Below are positions 1 to 7,664 of a stretch of 64,000 nt of DNA, one piece after another. This stretch comes from Levilactobacillus angrenensis. GTDB lineage: Bacteria > Bacillota > Bacilli > Lactobacillales > Lactobacillaceae. Every line of letters starts with the position of its first letter. Position 1 is the stretch's first letter. Where the stretch lies: the NCBI RefSeq assembly GCF_003946085.1, contig NZ_RHOB01000006.1, forward strand, positions 92,985 through 156,984, read 5' to 3'. Under the pieces are notes generated by a model. That model saw only the letters and a program-made list of their open reading frames with translations. It was not told where the DNA came from and ran no database searches. Made by a program: the position numbers and the translations under genes.

Positions 1-386
1 TGGAAATGAACAGCTTCTACTCCACGTTACAACAACCAAAGCAAAGCAAGATTGACGTTTACGCCGCTGCTTGGGGCTTATCTTCAGAACCAACCCCTAC
101 GCAACTCTACGGTGAAGACGCCACCTACAACATGGGTCACTTTGTTTCTAAGAAGAACACGCAATTGATCAACAACATGAACAACGACAAGGCTTGGAAC
201 GAATCTTACCGGACTAAGGCTTTCAAGGAATGGCAAGAATACATGAACGATCAAGCCGCCGTTGCTCCTGGTTCCTTCAGTTACAACTGGGGGCCAGTCA
301 ACAAGCGGGTCAAGGGCTTCGATGTTGGTCCTGACAACAACGAATTCTGGAGCAGTTTGAGTTTGACTTCTTCAAGCTTGGAATAA
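1..386 (+). CDS. oppA: Oligopeptide ABC transporter substrate-binding protein OppA, C-terminal fragment
   Basis: This is the last ~128 residues of a gene that begins before the window; the frame is open to the first base, so the Met near position 6 is internal. The segment KIDVYAAAWGLSSEPTPTQL followed by LYGEDATYNMGHF and a late NNEFW motif is typical of the C-terminal lobe of OppA-type (SBP family 5) lipoproteins. These bind peptides outside the membrane and deliver them to the OppBCDF permease. A hairpin just downstream, inside the end of the convergent gene, probably terminates it. The family call is from recall; the N-terminus and lipobox are not visible. Confidence 0.8.
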   Translation, partial: EMNSFYSTLQQPKQSKIDVYAAAWGLSSEPTPTQLYGEDATYNMGHFVSKKNTQLINNMNNDKAWNESYRTKAFKEWQEYMNDQAAVAPGSFSYNWGPVNKRVKGFDVGPDNNEFWSSLSLTSSSLE

Positions 387-401
387 TCTAGTTTAGTTGT
401 T

Positions 402-1067
402 CTAATCGCTCAGATGAACCGTCGTATCTTTCGGGATGCGGCGGTTTTTGTGTGCCGTTAAATACAGGTACTCCGCAACGCTGACACCGGTAGCGACTGG
501 CACGATGACTGGCAAAAAGGCCAACGCCTCCGCCGCAAAGACCCCCGGATAGCTCCACGGCACTGCCGTCAACAGCAACAGGCCTCGATATCCCAACCAG
601 CCGAGCGGGACTAACCACGGGGCTAAGAGCGACCAGCGATGATGATACAGCTCACCGATCAATTGCAACGTGCCCAAGAGCATTAAGAGTAGCCACCATT
701 CAACGCCCACCTGAACACCGGCCCAGCCACCATAAACCAATCCCGCCAATAGGACGGAATCTATCTGTAAGGGCCCTTGAAAGGTCGCTTGTGTCAGTAA
801 AAAGAGGCCACTACTCAAGACCGCTAAGTACAACAGATTGATGACACTTAACATTGCCAGGCGTTGGCCAGGCGTCTGCATCGTCTGGCCTAAAGCCCCA
901 CCCAGTACCAGACTGGGGAGCATTACCGTAATCAAGTCCAAAGTCCCCTTGGTATCCACCTGACCTCTCAGCTGCAGGCTCGTCATTACTAGCGTCAATA
1001 GTAACAGTGTCAGTAACAACCCAAACCGTTGACTATGCTGTACCCAAAAATCTCGTAACTGTCTCAT
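402..1067 (-). CDS. Polytopic membrane protein of unknown function
   Basis: A 221-residue, strongly hydrophobic protein with about six membrane segments, starting MRQLRDFWVQHSQRFGLLLT. The Met at 1067 is chosen because AGGGGACAGAGAAG lies just upstream. Opening 18 residues earlier would run through the preceding small gene. The C-terminus is polar (HKNRRIPKD). I do not recognise a family. It follows a 39-residue single-span gene by 13 bp and probably forms a two-gene operon with it. Confidence 0.65.
   Translation of the reverse strand: MRQLRDFWVQHSQRFGLLLTLLLLTLVMTSLQLRGQVDTKGTLDLITVMLPSLVLGGALGQTMQTPGQRLAMLSVINLLYLAVLSSGLFLLTQATFQGPLQIDSVLLAGLVYGGWAGVQVGVEWWLLLMLLGTLQLIGELYHHRWSLLAPWLVPLGWLGYRGLLLLTAVPWSYPGVFAAEALAFLPVIVPVATGVSVAEYLYLTAHKNRRIPKDTTVHLSD
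417..452 (+). terminator. Intrinsic terminator for oppA, inside the convergent gene
   Basis: A 12-bp stem (AACCGTCGTATC pairing with GATGCGGCGGTT, two G-U pairs) is followed by TTTTTG. It lies within the last codons of the opposing membrane-protein gene, so the two 3' ends share sequence. Confidence 0.65.
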
Positions 1068-1080
1068 CTTCTCTGTCCCC

Positions 1081-1200
1081 TTACTTTCGCCCGCGATGTC
1101 GCCACTGCCACCAAAATCCACTCACAAAAATCAGTACCAAGCCGATCTTGACCGCCAACCAAATGACATTGACCCATTCGAGACCCGCACCATCCGACAT
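1081..1200 (-). CDS. Small single-span membrane protein (39 aa)
   Basis: A short reading frame, MSDGAGLEWVNVIWLAVKIG and onward, with a hydrophobic segment VIWLAVKIGLVLIFVSGFWW and a basic tail ending RHRGRK. GGGGATAGGA lies 5 bases before the ATG. The stop is 13 bp before the start of the larger membrane protein, which suggests translation in one operon. No family is recognised; the N-out/C-in topology is inferred from the basic tail. Confidence 0.55.
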   Translation of the reverse strand: MSDGAGLEWVNVIWLAVKIGLVLIFVSGFWWQWRHRGRK

Positions 1201-1563
1201 TTTTCCTATCCCCACTTCGATTTATTTTGGTATCCATCACTATACCGGAATTAGCCGTTGATGCCAAGTGCCAAATCGCCGTTGTATCAGCGTTTATAAT
1301 CATTTTAATAACGAGTTATCTCCCAGCCAATCAACCCTCAGGTCACTATTTCCTCGTAACTCAAACCAACCGAAAAATTTTTAAATTTGTAACGCCCTTC
1401 ACACCCGGCTAACTAGGACTAACCGTAGCTCTGACTGTTCCTGAAAATCATCCCGCCTTGCCGACTCGACCAGCACACATGAAAAGAGATTTTTTTCTTT
1501 CTTGAAATTCCCAATTTCACGGCCTTTTCAGTGTTTTTCATCGCGACTTTTGAGAATAAAGTG
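1201..1563. other. Divergent intergenic region without recognised genes
   Basis: Between the minus-strand membrane gene pair and the plus-strand stress gene. I see no convincing ORF or repeat here; short ORFs lack ribosome binding sites. The only clear signal is the stress-gene promoter at its right edge. Confidence 0.5.
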
Positions 1564-1592
1564 CTTACACCCTGGGCAATAAATGATATAGT
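1564..1592 (+). promoter_or_regulatory. Promoter of the universal stress gene
   Basis: CTTACA, a 17-base spacer, then TATAGT preceded by TGA (extended -10). The predicted transcript starts about 38 bases before the chosen ATG. Confidence 0.55.
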
Positions 1593-1636
1593 AAAGGTAA
1601 AGTTTTAACATGACTCGTGAAGGGGTGGCATTCCAT

Positions 1637-2092
1637 ATGTTACAACAATACAAGAACATTCTGGTTCCCGTTGACGGTTCCAAGGCAACCCAGCCAGTCT
1701 TAGAAAAAGCAATCGAAGTCGCTAAGCGCAACAAGACCCACTTGGATATTTTAAACGTGCTTGAAGTTAACCAGTTCAGCGATACCTATGGTGGTGCCGT
1801 TAGTGGCGACGTCATCTACAAACTCTCCCAAGACGTCCAAGATCGACTCGATGCCTTGAAGCAACAGGCTATCGACGCCGGTGTTCCCGATGTCAGCATT
1901 CACGTGCGGTTCGGGAATCCCAAGCCAGTCATTGCCCGGGAATTCCCAGCGGACCACAAGTCTGAATTGATTGTGATCGGCTCAACTGGTTTAACTGCCG
2001 TTGAACGTTTAATGGTCGGCTCCGTTACCAATTACGTTAGCCGTTCTGCCATTTGTGACGTCTTGATCGTCAAGCCAGAACCAACGAAGTAA
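1637..2092 (+). CDS. Universal stress protein, UspA family
   Basis: A 151-residue cytoplasmic protein beginning MLQQYKNILVPVDGSKATQP. The N-terminal ILVPVDGS and the C-terminal IVIGSTGLTAVERLMVGSVT (the G-2x-G-9x-G(S/T) nucleotide loop) are hallmarks of ATP-binding UspA proteins. Length is normal for a single-domain member. The ATG at 1637 is preferred over one at 1610 because of the AAGGGG upstream and the conserved N-terminus. It is monocistronic: own extended -10 promoter and a strong terminator. UspA proteins act in stress and starvation survival; the specific trigger is not visible. Confidence 0.88.
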   Translation: MLQQYKNILVPVDGSKATQPVLEKAIEVAKRNKTHLDILNVLEVNQFSDTYGGAVSGDVIYKLSQDVQDRLDALKQQAIDAGVPDVSIHVRFGNPKPVIAREFPADHKSELIVIGSTGLTAVERLMVGSVTNYVSRSAICDVLIVKPEPTK

Positions 2093-2112
2093 CACCCGTT
2101 TAGAAATTTAAC

Positions 2113-2147
2113 GAGAGCCTGGGACAATCTCCCAAGCTCTCTTCTTT
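2113..2147 (+). terminator. Terminator of the universal stress gene
   Basis: The stem GAGAGCcTGGGA pairs with TCCCAaGCTCTC and is followed by a T-rich tail. Confidence 0.75.
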
Positions 2148-2242
2148 TGCGCACAAAATTTAGCTAGCCGAAAGGGTCGCCGCCAGGGCATCCCGTTGCA
2201 TCTGCCCCTACGGCCATTTCCGGCTCAAAAAGGAGCTTTACT

Positions 2243-3133
2243 ATGCAGTGGTCTTACACCATCTCGCTTCCTCAAAATCAACCAGCCATGCCGCTGCGTG
2301 CTTTGTTGTCCGCGTGGGTCCTGCCCAGCCACCTGATTCATGACCTGCGCAGCCACCGGCGTGTCTTAGTTAACGGCCAGTACCGCTCCATGAATCAGCT
2401 GGTGCGCGGTGGTGAAACGGTTCAGCTGCAGTTCTTGCCCAGCGACTTCAAGGAACCCTTTCCCGCCGTCGAACCCGACAGTGCCGCCACCGTCAGCGTG
2501 CTCTACGAAACGGCCGACCTACTCGTCATCAACAAGACGCGCGGTAGCAAGACCCACCCGAATCTGCCCTGGGAACGCGGCACGACCTTGAACCACGTGG
2601 CCGCTTACCTGGGGTCTGAGCAGCCTGGACCGTACATTTTAAGCCGCTTGGACCAGGAAACGACAGGCGCGCTCCTGATGACCAAGACGCCGGCCGTCGT
2701 GCCCATCATGGTCCGCTACATTGCTCAAAAACGCGTTCAGCGAACTTACCTGGCTTGGGTCCAGGGGACGCTCACCGGTCAGGGGACCTTTACCGCCCCC
2801 ATCGGTCGTGACCCGCACGATAAGCGCAAACGCCTGGTCAACGGTGACCACGCCCAGTCGGCCATCACGCACTACGAAGTCCTCGACCACCAACCGCAGG
2901 CCACACTGGTCAAGTTGTGGCTAGAGACTGGCCGCACCCATCAACTGCGGGTCCACCTCGCCCATGCGGGGCACCCGCTTGTCGGTGACCCACTGTACGC
3001 CGCCTCCAGTCACAGCCGTTTACGGCTCCACTGCTGGCAATTACGGTTTCCACAACCATTTACCTTGGATTCGGTAGAAACGACCGTGACGGCACCGCTA
3101 CCCCCTGATTTCGACCAATTTCGTTTAGATTGA
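2243..3133 (+). CDS. RluA-family RNA pseudouridine synthase
   Basis: A 296-residue protein that converts uridine to pseudouridine in rRNA or tRNA. An S4-like N-terminal RNA-binding region (about residues 15-65, SHLIHDLRSHRRVLVNG) precedes the catalytic domain. The catalytic motif is SRLDQETTGALLMTK, with the Asp of RLD as nucleophile, and GRTHQLRVHLAHAGHPLVGD is the conserved C-terminal RluA motif. AAAAAGGAG lies 8-9 bases before the ATG. GC content looks higher than that of its neighbours. Whether its target is RluD-like, RluC-like or other cannot be told from sequence alone. Confidence 0.88.
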   Translation: MQWSYTISLPQNQPAMPLRALLSAWVLPSHLIHDLRSHRRVLVNGQYRSMNQLVRGGETVQLQFLPSDFKEPFPAVEPDSAATVSVLYETADLLVINKTRGSKTHPNLPWERGTTLNHVAAYLGSEQPGPYILSRLDQETTGALLMTKTPAVVPIMVRYIAQKRVQRTYLAWVQGTLTGQGTFTAPIGRDPHDKRKRLVNGDHAQSAITHYEVLDHQPQATLVKLWLETGRTHQLRVHLAHAGHPLVGDPLYAASSHSRLRLHCWQLRFPQPFTLDSVETTVTAPLPPDFDQFRLD

Positions 3134-3230
3134 GCATTATCGTCAAAAAAATGTCGATTTAGACGATTACAACCGTTAACCATTTTCACCTGATACACTA
3201 AATTCAGTAAGTAGGCTTAGGGGGGATTTG

Positions 3231-3317
3231 ATGCGCTGGCAATCGCGGGTTTCTCTAATTCTTTTACTTTTGCTATTAGCCATTTTATTAATCTGGGGAA
3301 TTCTAAATTTATCATAG
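3231..3317 (+). CDS. Candidate small hydrophobic peptide (28 aa)
   Basis: The frame reads MRWQSRVSLILLLLLLAILL and ends IWGILNLS: a basic N-terminus followed by one hydrophobic span. AGGGGGGA lies 5-6 bases before the ATG, and an extended -10 (TGATACACT) sits about 30 bases upstream. A perfect 15-bp terminator stem follows within 6 bases of the stop. Promoter, strong RBS and terminator around so short an ORF argue that it is translated. It could be a small membrane regulator or a type I toxin-like peptide; no homologue is recognised. Confidence 0.5.
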   Translation: MRWQSRVSLILLLLLLAILLIWGILNLS

Positions 3318-3322
3318 AACCA

Positions 3323-3380
3323 ATAAGTCACGGGCGCGACCAGCATGCGGAAACTGGTAGCGCCCGTGACTTATTTTTAC
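3323..3380 (+). terminator. Strong terminator after the small peptide ORF
   Basis: A perfect 15-bp inverted repeat (ATAAGTCACGGGCGC and its complement) with a 22-base loop, followed by TTTTTAC. Confidence 0.75.
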
Positions 3381-3404
3381 CCGTTGAAGTCGACTTAGCT
3401 GGAG

Positions 3405-3438
3405 ACACAAAAAAAGCCGGAGTAACCACTCTCCGACT
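3405..3438 (-). terminator. Terminator of the candidate small RNA
   Basis: On the minus strand AGTCGGAG pairs with CTCCGGCT (one U-G pair), followed by seven T. On the plus strand the pairing has a mismatch and no T run, so it is oriented leftward. Confidence 0.7.
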
Positions 3439-3680
3439 CCCACTAGCATCATTAGAGCATTCAACATAATCACAGTTTGTAGTCAGGAAAACGCTGTCAC
3501 TCAAATCAGCCATAATCTCAATATGTAGTATTGAGCAATTCAAATCACTTTTAGTTAGTTAAAACTAATTGTGCCGTGAAGTTTTTCCTAATCACACCGA
3601 TTGAGAGAAACTTCACAATGTCAAGAACCTGCAAAATCACTTTATTTTCCAGGCTCCCTGAAAGATTGATTGGTATTACA
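3405..3680 (-). ncRNA. Candidate structured small RNA under cre control
   Basis: A minus-strand unit of about 270 nt with its own promoter and terminator but no ORF with a good RBS. It contains hairpins GTGAAGTTT/AAACTTCAC (3576-3616), TTAGTT/AACTAA (3551-3568) and CTCAATA/TATTGAG (3517-3535), ending in the terminator at 3405-3438. The start is inferred from the promoter. A very short coding region near 3470 (reading MLNALMML) cannot be excluded, but it lacks a Shine-Dalgarno sequence. Confidence 0.5.
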
Positions 3681-3686
3681 GAACCT

Positions 3687-3723
3687 AGTATATCAGATGG
3701 CTGTAGAAATGCAAGCGTTTTCA
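3687..3723 (-). promoter_or_regulatory. Minus-strand promoter overlapped by a cre-like site
   Basis: TTGCAT (3714-3709), a 16-base spacer and TATACT (3692-3687) with an extended TGA before the -10. TGAAAACGCTTGCA (3723-3710) matches the CcpA cre consensus at all but one defined position and covers the -35 box, a typical repression geometry. Confidence 0.6.
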
Positions 3724-3800
3724 GCGAATTAGTTTATTCGAACGTCTGCATTCAGTAAACGGTTTTGCCTGCTGACTTTGTGAAAGCTCCAAGGGGCGGG

Positions 3801-5135
3801 CTATCCCGTCGATAACTTCGGCAACGCCACAATTAATTGTCCCCAATGGAATTTGACCTGCAACGTACTAGTTGCTTTCGGGGGTAACATTTCGTGTATA
3901 TTAGAAAAATCTAATACACCAGCATCTGAGAGCACCCGACTGTGGCCGTCTAACTGAGCGTTGTTGGGTACCGGAAAAGTCAGCAGCCAGTGTAGCTCCT
4001 GAGGCGTTTCTTGGAGCTCAAAGGTCACTGCCGCTGGTTGGGCTTTCCCTAGTACGGCCAGATTACGAGGTAGCGTCTCATCAATGATCTGACTCATCTG
4101 TTTGAGCACCGCTACCGTCGCCGTCAGGGGTTCTGGGACCTGAACGAAGAGTTGGACCTCCTGTTGCCGGGCGAGCAAATAATTATGGTATAGCCGAAAC
4201 CGCAATTCGGTGCTCGGCACGTTAGCCAAGTCCTCAATCGTTAATTCTGCGGCGTTGCTGGTTTCCCAACCGGAACGAATGTCGATATAGAATTGGCGAA
4301 AACCGGCGTAATCGTGATCCGCCAGGTAGCCGCCCAATCCCAGCAGCATATTTTGATAGTCATGATTGAACTTCTTCACGGCAGCCATTTGCCGGTTCAA
4401 TTCAGTGGTATATTGCTCCCGAAACTCTTGACTCTGCGCTTGGATGCGGCTGTGAGTGGCCTGCAAATGCGTTTGTATCAGCATGTACGTGCTCAACGAC
4501 AGGCCCACCACCAACGTACCGGCAATCCCGCCTAAGAAAAACAGGTACTGCGCGGAGTCTTGCAGCGATTGTAAGGAGTATTCAAACAAAATGTAGACGA
4601 CGGCCAGGACCGCCATGAAGGTTAAGAACAAATACTCCATCGACCGTCCCAGCATGTCATGAATCATATTTTCCATCGGCGCACGGGTGAACCACAACCC
4701 CGACGCGACCAGCGCAAAGAGCATGTTGTCGATGACCAGTTCGCTGAGGGTCCCCCACAAGCTGGTCGCAAATGCCAGGCTGGTCAGTTGAATCGTCGCG
4801 GCAATCACGATCATATCAATGAATTCAATCATGAGGTACGCTAGAATCGTGACGTCAATAAAGGCTGGCAAAAATTGTAGCTGGTGGCGCAGGGCCAATA
4901 CGCCCCACTCAAAGCCCAGCAGTAAAATGACGGGCAATGCCCCCAGCAGCCGGCTGTCGGCTGTGAAGGGATTAAGCAAGTCAACGGCCACGTAGACACC
5001 TGCCACAATGGCGCAAAATAAGGAAATGTGTTTCATCATGACCAATTGCGAGAACCAATAGTATTGAAAGAAAACAAACCAATAGACGATGGAATAATCT
5101 GCGAGTGAAAAACTCAGCGCATCGACCGTAATCAT
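3801..5135 (-). CDS. HPK10-type sensor kinase with phosphoacceptor His but degenerate ATP-binding domain
   Basis: A 444-residue protein: about six membrane segments (residues 1-210), a coiled linker, then the dimerisation/phosphoacceptor motif KKFNHDYQNMLLGLGGYL with His258 present. The C-terminal GHKL domain is badly decayed. The N-box position reads LKQMSQIIDETLPR, with Glu353 where HPK10 kinases have Asn, and no GxGxG G-box follows. It should accept phosphate but probably cannot bind ATP. Its ribosome site (GAGGGGGTGA) lies inside the end of the upstream kinase gene, 4 bp apart, so the two are translationally coupled. It is the third gene after the response regulator. Confidence 0.75.
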   Translation of the reverse strand: MITVDALSFSLADYSIVYWFVFFQYYWFSQLVMMKHISLFCAIVAGVYVAVDLLNPFTADSRLLGALPVILLLGFEWGVLALRHQLQFLPAFIDVTILAYLMIEFIDMIVIAATIQLTSLAFATSLWGTLSELVIDNMLFALVASGLWFTRAPMENMIHDMLGRSMEYLFLTFMAVLAVVYILFEYSLQSLQDSAQYLFFLGGIAGTLVVGLSLSTYMLIQTHLQATHSRIQAQSQEFREQYTTELNRQMAAVKKFNHDYQNMLLGLGGYLADHDYAGFRQFYIDIRSGWETSNAAELTIEDLANVPSTELRFRLYHNYLLARQQEVQLFVQVPEPLTATVAVLKQMSQIIDETLPRNLAVLGKAQPAAVTFELQETPQELHWLLTFPVPNNAQLDGHSRVLSDAGVLDFSNIHEMLPPKATSTLQVKFHWGQLIVALPKLSTG

Positions 5136-5139
5136 TGAC

Positions 5140-6462
5140 TCACCCCCTCGATTTCGTCAAAATCAGTGTAAAGTACAGTCGTGCCTGTTTGATTTCAATC
5201 TGCAAGGCCGCATTCGCCGTCGCCGTGACGATCTCTTGGACCGTGCTCAGCCCTTGACCGTGGCCATTGCCCTTGGTGGTGTACCCGGCATTCATGAATT
5301 GATTGATCTTCGGCGGATGAGTCGTTGAAACGGGATTGGCCACCGCAATTTCAATGGCATCGGGGTAGTCCAAAATCGCGCAGTGAATGGTGTTCCGCTT
5401 TCCCACAGCCCCAGCCTCAATCGCATTGTCGAGCAGGATACCCACGATGCGTTGCAGCTTCACGTTGGCCAATGGAATCGTCTGAATCGCTGTCGGAATC
5501 TCTAGCCGCAGGACCAAGCCCTGATTTTGTGCCGCCAATATTTTCTGAAATAGTAGGCTCTTCAATGGCGGGTCTTGCAGCTTTTGCAGGCCAACTTCTT
5601 CCAGGCCGACCAACCGACTAGTCGCTTGCCAGCGAGAATTCAGCGTTTGGTAATAACGGGTCAACCCGGCATAATCATTGGCATCCAGGTAGTCCCCCAA
5701 GCGTAGCATCTGCTTTTGGTAGGTCTGCTTGAACTGGCGGATGGCCTGAACCTGATTGGAGATGCGGCGGTCATAGCGCGATCGAATCAGCGTGGCCTGG
5801 TATTCGGCCTGCACGCGTTGACGGTGAAAGAAGCTCTGCAGGAAGAAAAATAAGCTGGTACTAATCACTAAAATCATCAATAGTTCAATGCTCAACGCAA
5901 ACGTCATCATCGCGTGACTGATGGCCATGCGGTGAATGATCAATGAAGACAACTGTGCCAACACGGCCAGGCTGGCCAGCATCGACATCACGGTCCACTG
6001 CTCCTTGTGACTGAACGCCAGCCGCTCCAAATTCCCAGGCTGAACGCGCATGCCGGATACGGCCAGTGAACACAGCGTGTAGATGAAAATCTGAAAAATC
6101 AGCCGTCCCGTAATCAACCAGGCATTCTGAGTGGCGACCATCCCAAAAACTTCAATCGTCACGGCCCGGACCACATCGTTGACCAACACCACGACTAAGT
6201 AGATCACAATCGTCGCGTTGACAAAGATCAGTGCCATCTTGGGACGGTGATGAATCAGGTAGATTAAGGCACTGATTGGCGGCAACATGAGCGCCCAGGA
6301 GCGACCCAAAAAAGCTGGAATCAAGGCCCAGCCCATCCATTTCAAGGGTAACTTCCAGTTCTGTGGCCGAATGACCCCGATCCACAACGTAATGAACCAC
6401 TGCATCGTGATGGCCAACACAAAGTTTATCCAGAAATGGGTATCAAACAGATGTAACGCCAT
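5140..6462 (-). CDS. HPK10/AgrC-type kinase with intact ATPase domain but no phosphoacceptor His
   Basis: A 440-residue protein: six to seven membrane segments (1-225), then IRQFKQTYQKQMLRLGDYL where the family has FxHDYxN, so the phosphoacceptor His is replaced by Gln246 (codon CAG) and the next Asp by Thr. The GHKL domain is canonical: N-box GILLDNAIEA (Asn346), F-box-like INQFMNAGYTTKG, G-box GHGQGLSTV. It should bind ATP but cannot autophosphorylate at the usual His. The ATG at 6462 follows AAGGTGAG; a TTG one codon earlier is possible. It lies 12 bp after the response regulator and 4 bp before the second kinase. Confidence 0.78.
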   Translation of the reverse strand: MALHLFDTHFWINFVLAITMQWFITLWIGVIRPQNWKLPLKWMGWALIPAFLGRSWALMLPPISALIYLIHHRPKMALIFVNATIVIYLVVVLVNDVVRAVTIEVFGMVATQNAWLITGRLIFQIFIYTLCSLAVSGMRVQPGNLERLAFSHKEQWTVMSMLASLAVLAQLSSLIIHRMAISHAMMTFALSIELLMILVISTSLFFFLQSFFHRQRVQAEYQATLIRSRYDRRISNQVQAIRQFKQTYQKQMLRLGDYLDANDYAGLTRYYQTLNSRWQATSRLVGLEEVGLQKLQDPPLKSLLFQKILAAQNQGLVLRLEIPTAIQTIPLANVKLQRIVGILLDNAIEAGAVGKRNTIHCAILDYPDAIEIAVANPVSTTHPPKINQFMNAGYTTKGNGHGQGLSTVQEIVTATANAALQIEIKQARLYFTLILTKSRG

Positions 6463-6474
6463 CAACTCACCTTC

Positions 6475-7230
6475 TTATGACTTCAAATGCTTCTGGACCA
6501 GCGTTTTGACCTCATGAAAGCGGCGCGTGGCCACGTCGGTCTGGTCCCCATTCGGAAAAATCAGTCGCCGATTGGCCTCATCAATGCCACTCACGTTATC
6601 GAGGTTGACCAGAAAACTCTTATCCGTGCGGTACAGCTCCGGATACTGGTCAGCAATATCCTTCAAGAACCCCGGAAATTCCATCAACTGGGTGGCCGCA
6701 TGAACCGTGACCTTATGCGGCGTGTCGGCGGTCGCCACGAAGTAGACATCGCCCATGGGGAGATTGAAAGTTCGCCCGCCAATCGTATAAGTAAATAAAT
6801 TTTCAGTATTACCTAAGTAGCTCGTGTAGCGTTGGTACCCGTAGTCAATGTTCTCCCGCAGCTTCTGGTCGATCTGCTCGCGACCAAGGTCCTTGACCAC
6901 GAAGTCCATGGGCTCGACCTTCCGTTCAAATGTGAGCAGCGCCATTTCGGAATGCGTGGTGACGAACACGATTTCCGCAAACGCCAAGTTCTGGCGAATC
7001 GTAATGGCCGTCTCCAGTCCCGTCGTTTTCTCGGCTGGGAACTCAATGTCCAAGAAAAATAACGCATACTCCGGCGGATCCGTCTGCAAGCTTTCCAGCA
7101 AAGCTGCTGGGCTGGGCGTCGCTAGCCGAATCTGCATATCATAATCATTAATCATGATGTAGCGTTGCACCACATCCGTATAATGTTTTAACTGTTCTGG
7201 ATTATCTTCACAAAGATAAACAGCTAGCAT
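6475..7230 (-). CDS. LytTR-family response regulator (AgrA/ComE type)
   Basis: A 251-residue DNA-binding regulator. The receiver domain (1-130) has the acidic pocket CED and phosphoacceptor Asp61 in FFLDIEFP. The C-terminal LytTR domain (about 148-250) includes YRTDKSFLVNLDNVSGID and RRLIFPNGDQTDVATRRF, as in AgrA. It normally binds paired direct repeats upstream of its targets. The ATG at 7230 is chosen; a GTG three codons earlier is an alternative. It is first in a three-gene operon with two kinases. No pheromone-precursor or exporter gene is recognised nearby, so the signal is unknown. Confidence 0.85.
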   Translation of the reverse strand: MLAVYLCEDNPEQLKHYTDVVQRYIMINDYDMQIRLATPSPAALLESLQTDPPEYALFFLDIEFPAEKTTGLETAITIRQNLAFAEIVFVTTHSEMALLTFERKVEPMDFVVKDLGREQIDQKLRENIDYGYQRYTSYLGNTENLFTYTIGGRTFNLPMGDVYFVATADTPHKVTVHAATQLMEFPGFLKDIADQYPELYRTDKSFLVNLDNVSGIDEANRRLIFPNGDQTDVATRRFHEVKTLVQKHLKS

Positions 7231-7278
7231 TAATACCACACCCTTTTAACTAAACTGTCACCGTACCTATTACCCACT

Positions 7279-7321
7279 AATGTACCCTGATTTTGTCGGA
7301 TTTGCAATCGTTTCGGTTGCA
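7279..7321 (-). promoter_or_regulatory. Promoter of the regulator-kinase operon with overlapping inverted repeat
   Basis: TTGCAA (7307-7302), 17-base spacer, TACATT (7284-7279). The near-perfect palindrome TGCAATCG-TTT-CGGTTGCA (7303-7321) covers the -35 box and looks like an operator for an unknown regulator. Confidence 0.5.
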
Positions 7322-7479
7322 CGCCGTTTACTTGGTGTGGAATTACTCGTTTCAAACCAAAACGTTAGTCACCCTAATTATCGCCTGACCGCCCCTGATA
7401 AATCAGCAATCACCATCGACACCGTCAGACGGCCAGTTGGCGGGACCGGTCAAAAATATTTTTTGTTTGGGCATCGTGG

Positions 7480-7626
7480 CATCACACGACTCATGACGAA
7501 AAAATTAGTCGTTCACAGCAGGCGAAACCCTGGCTGACGCAGGCTCCTGGTTTTACTAATTTTAGCGGACAGAACCCTATCGTTCCGGGAATTATCGCGT
7601 CAATGCTACTTTCACCCTCTTTAGGT
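7480..7626 (+). repeat. Dispersed intergenic repeat, copy 1 (internally deleted)
   Basis: It keeps the left part (CACACGAC..TTAGTCGTT) and the right part with the core CCTGGCTGACGCAGGCTCCT, ATTTTAGCGGACAGAAC and the terminal CTACTTTCACCCTCTTTAG. The middle modules seen in the long copies are missing. Confidence 0.7.
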
Positions 7627-7633
7627 CAGGACT

Positions 7634-7664
7634 AAAAAAGAACTACCCCCATTGGTAGCTCCTT
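7634..7664 (-). terminator. Leftward terminator without an assigned gene
   Basis: GAGCTACC pairs with GGTAGTTC followed by TTTTTT on the minus strand. Whatever is transcribed from 7665-8030 is unknown; it may serve the membrane gene at 8037. Confidence 0.55.

Noticed and set aside
3440..3480. Hol-Tox or Fst-like toxin reading (MLNALMML) inside the candidate small RNA
   Set aside because: No Shine-Dalgarno, and the frame runs through the terminator; similarity to these families is only impressionistic.
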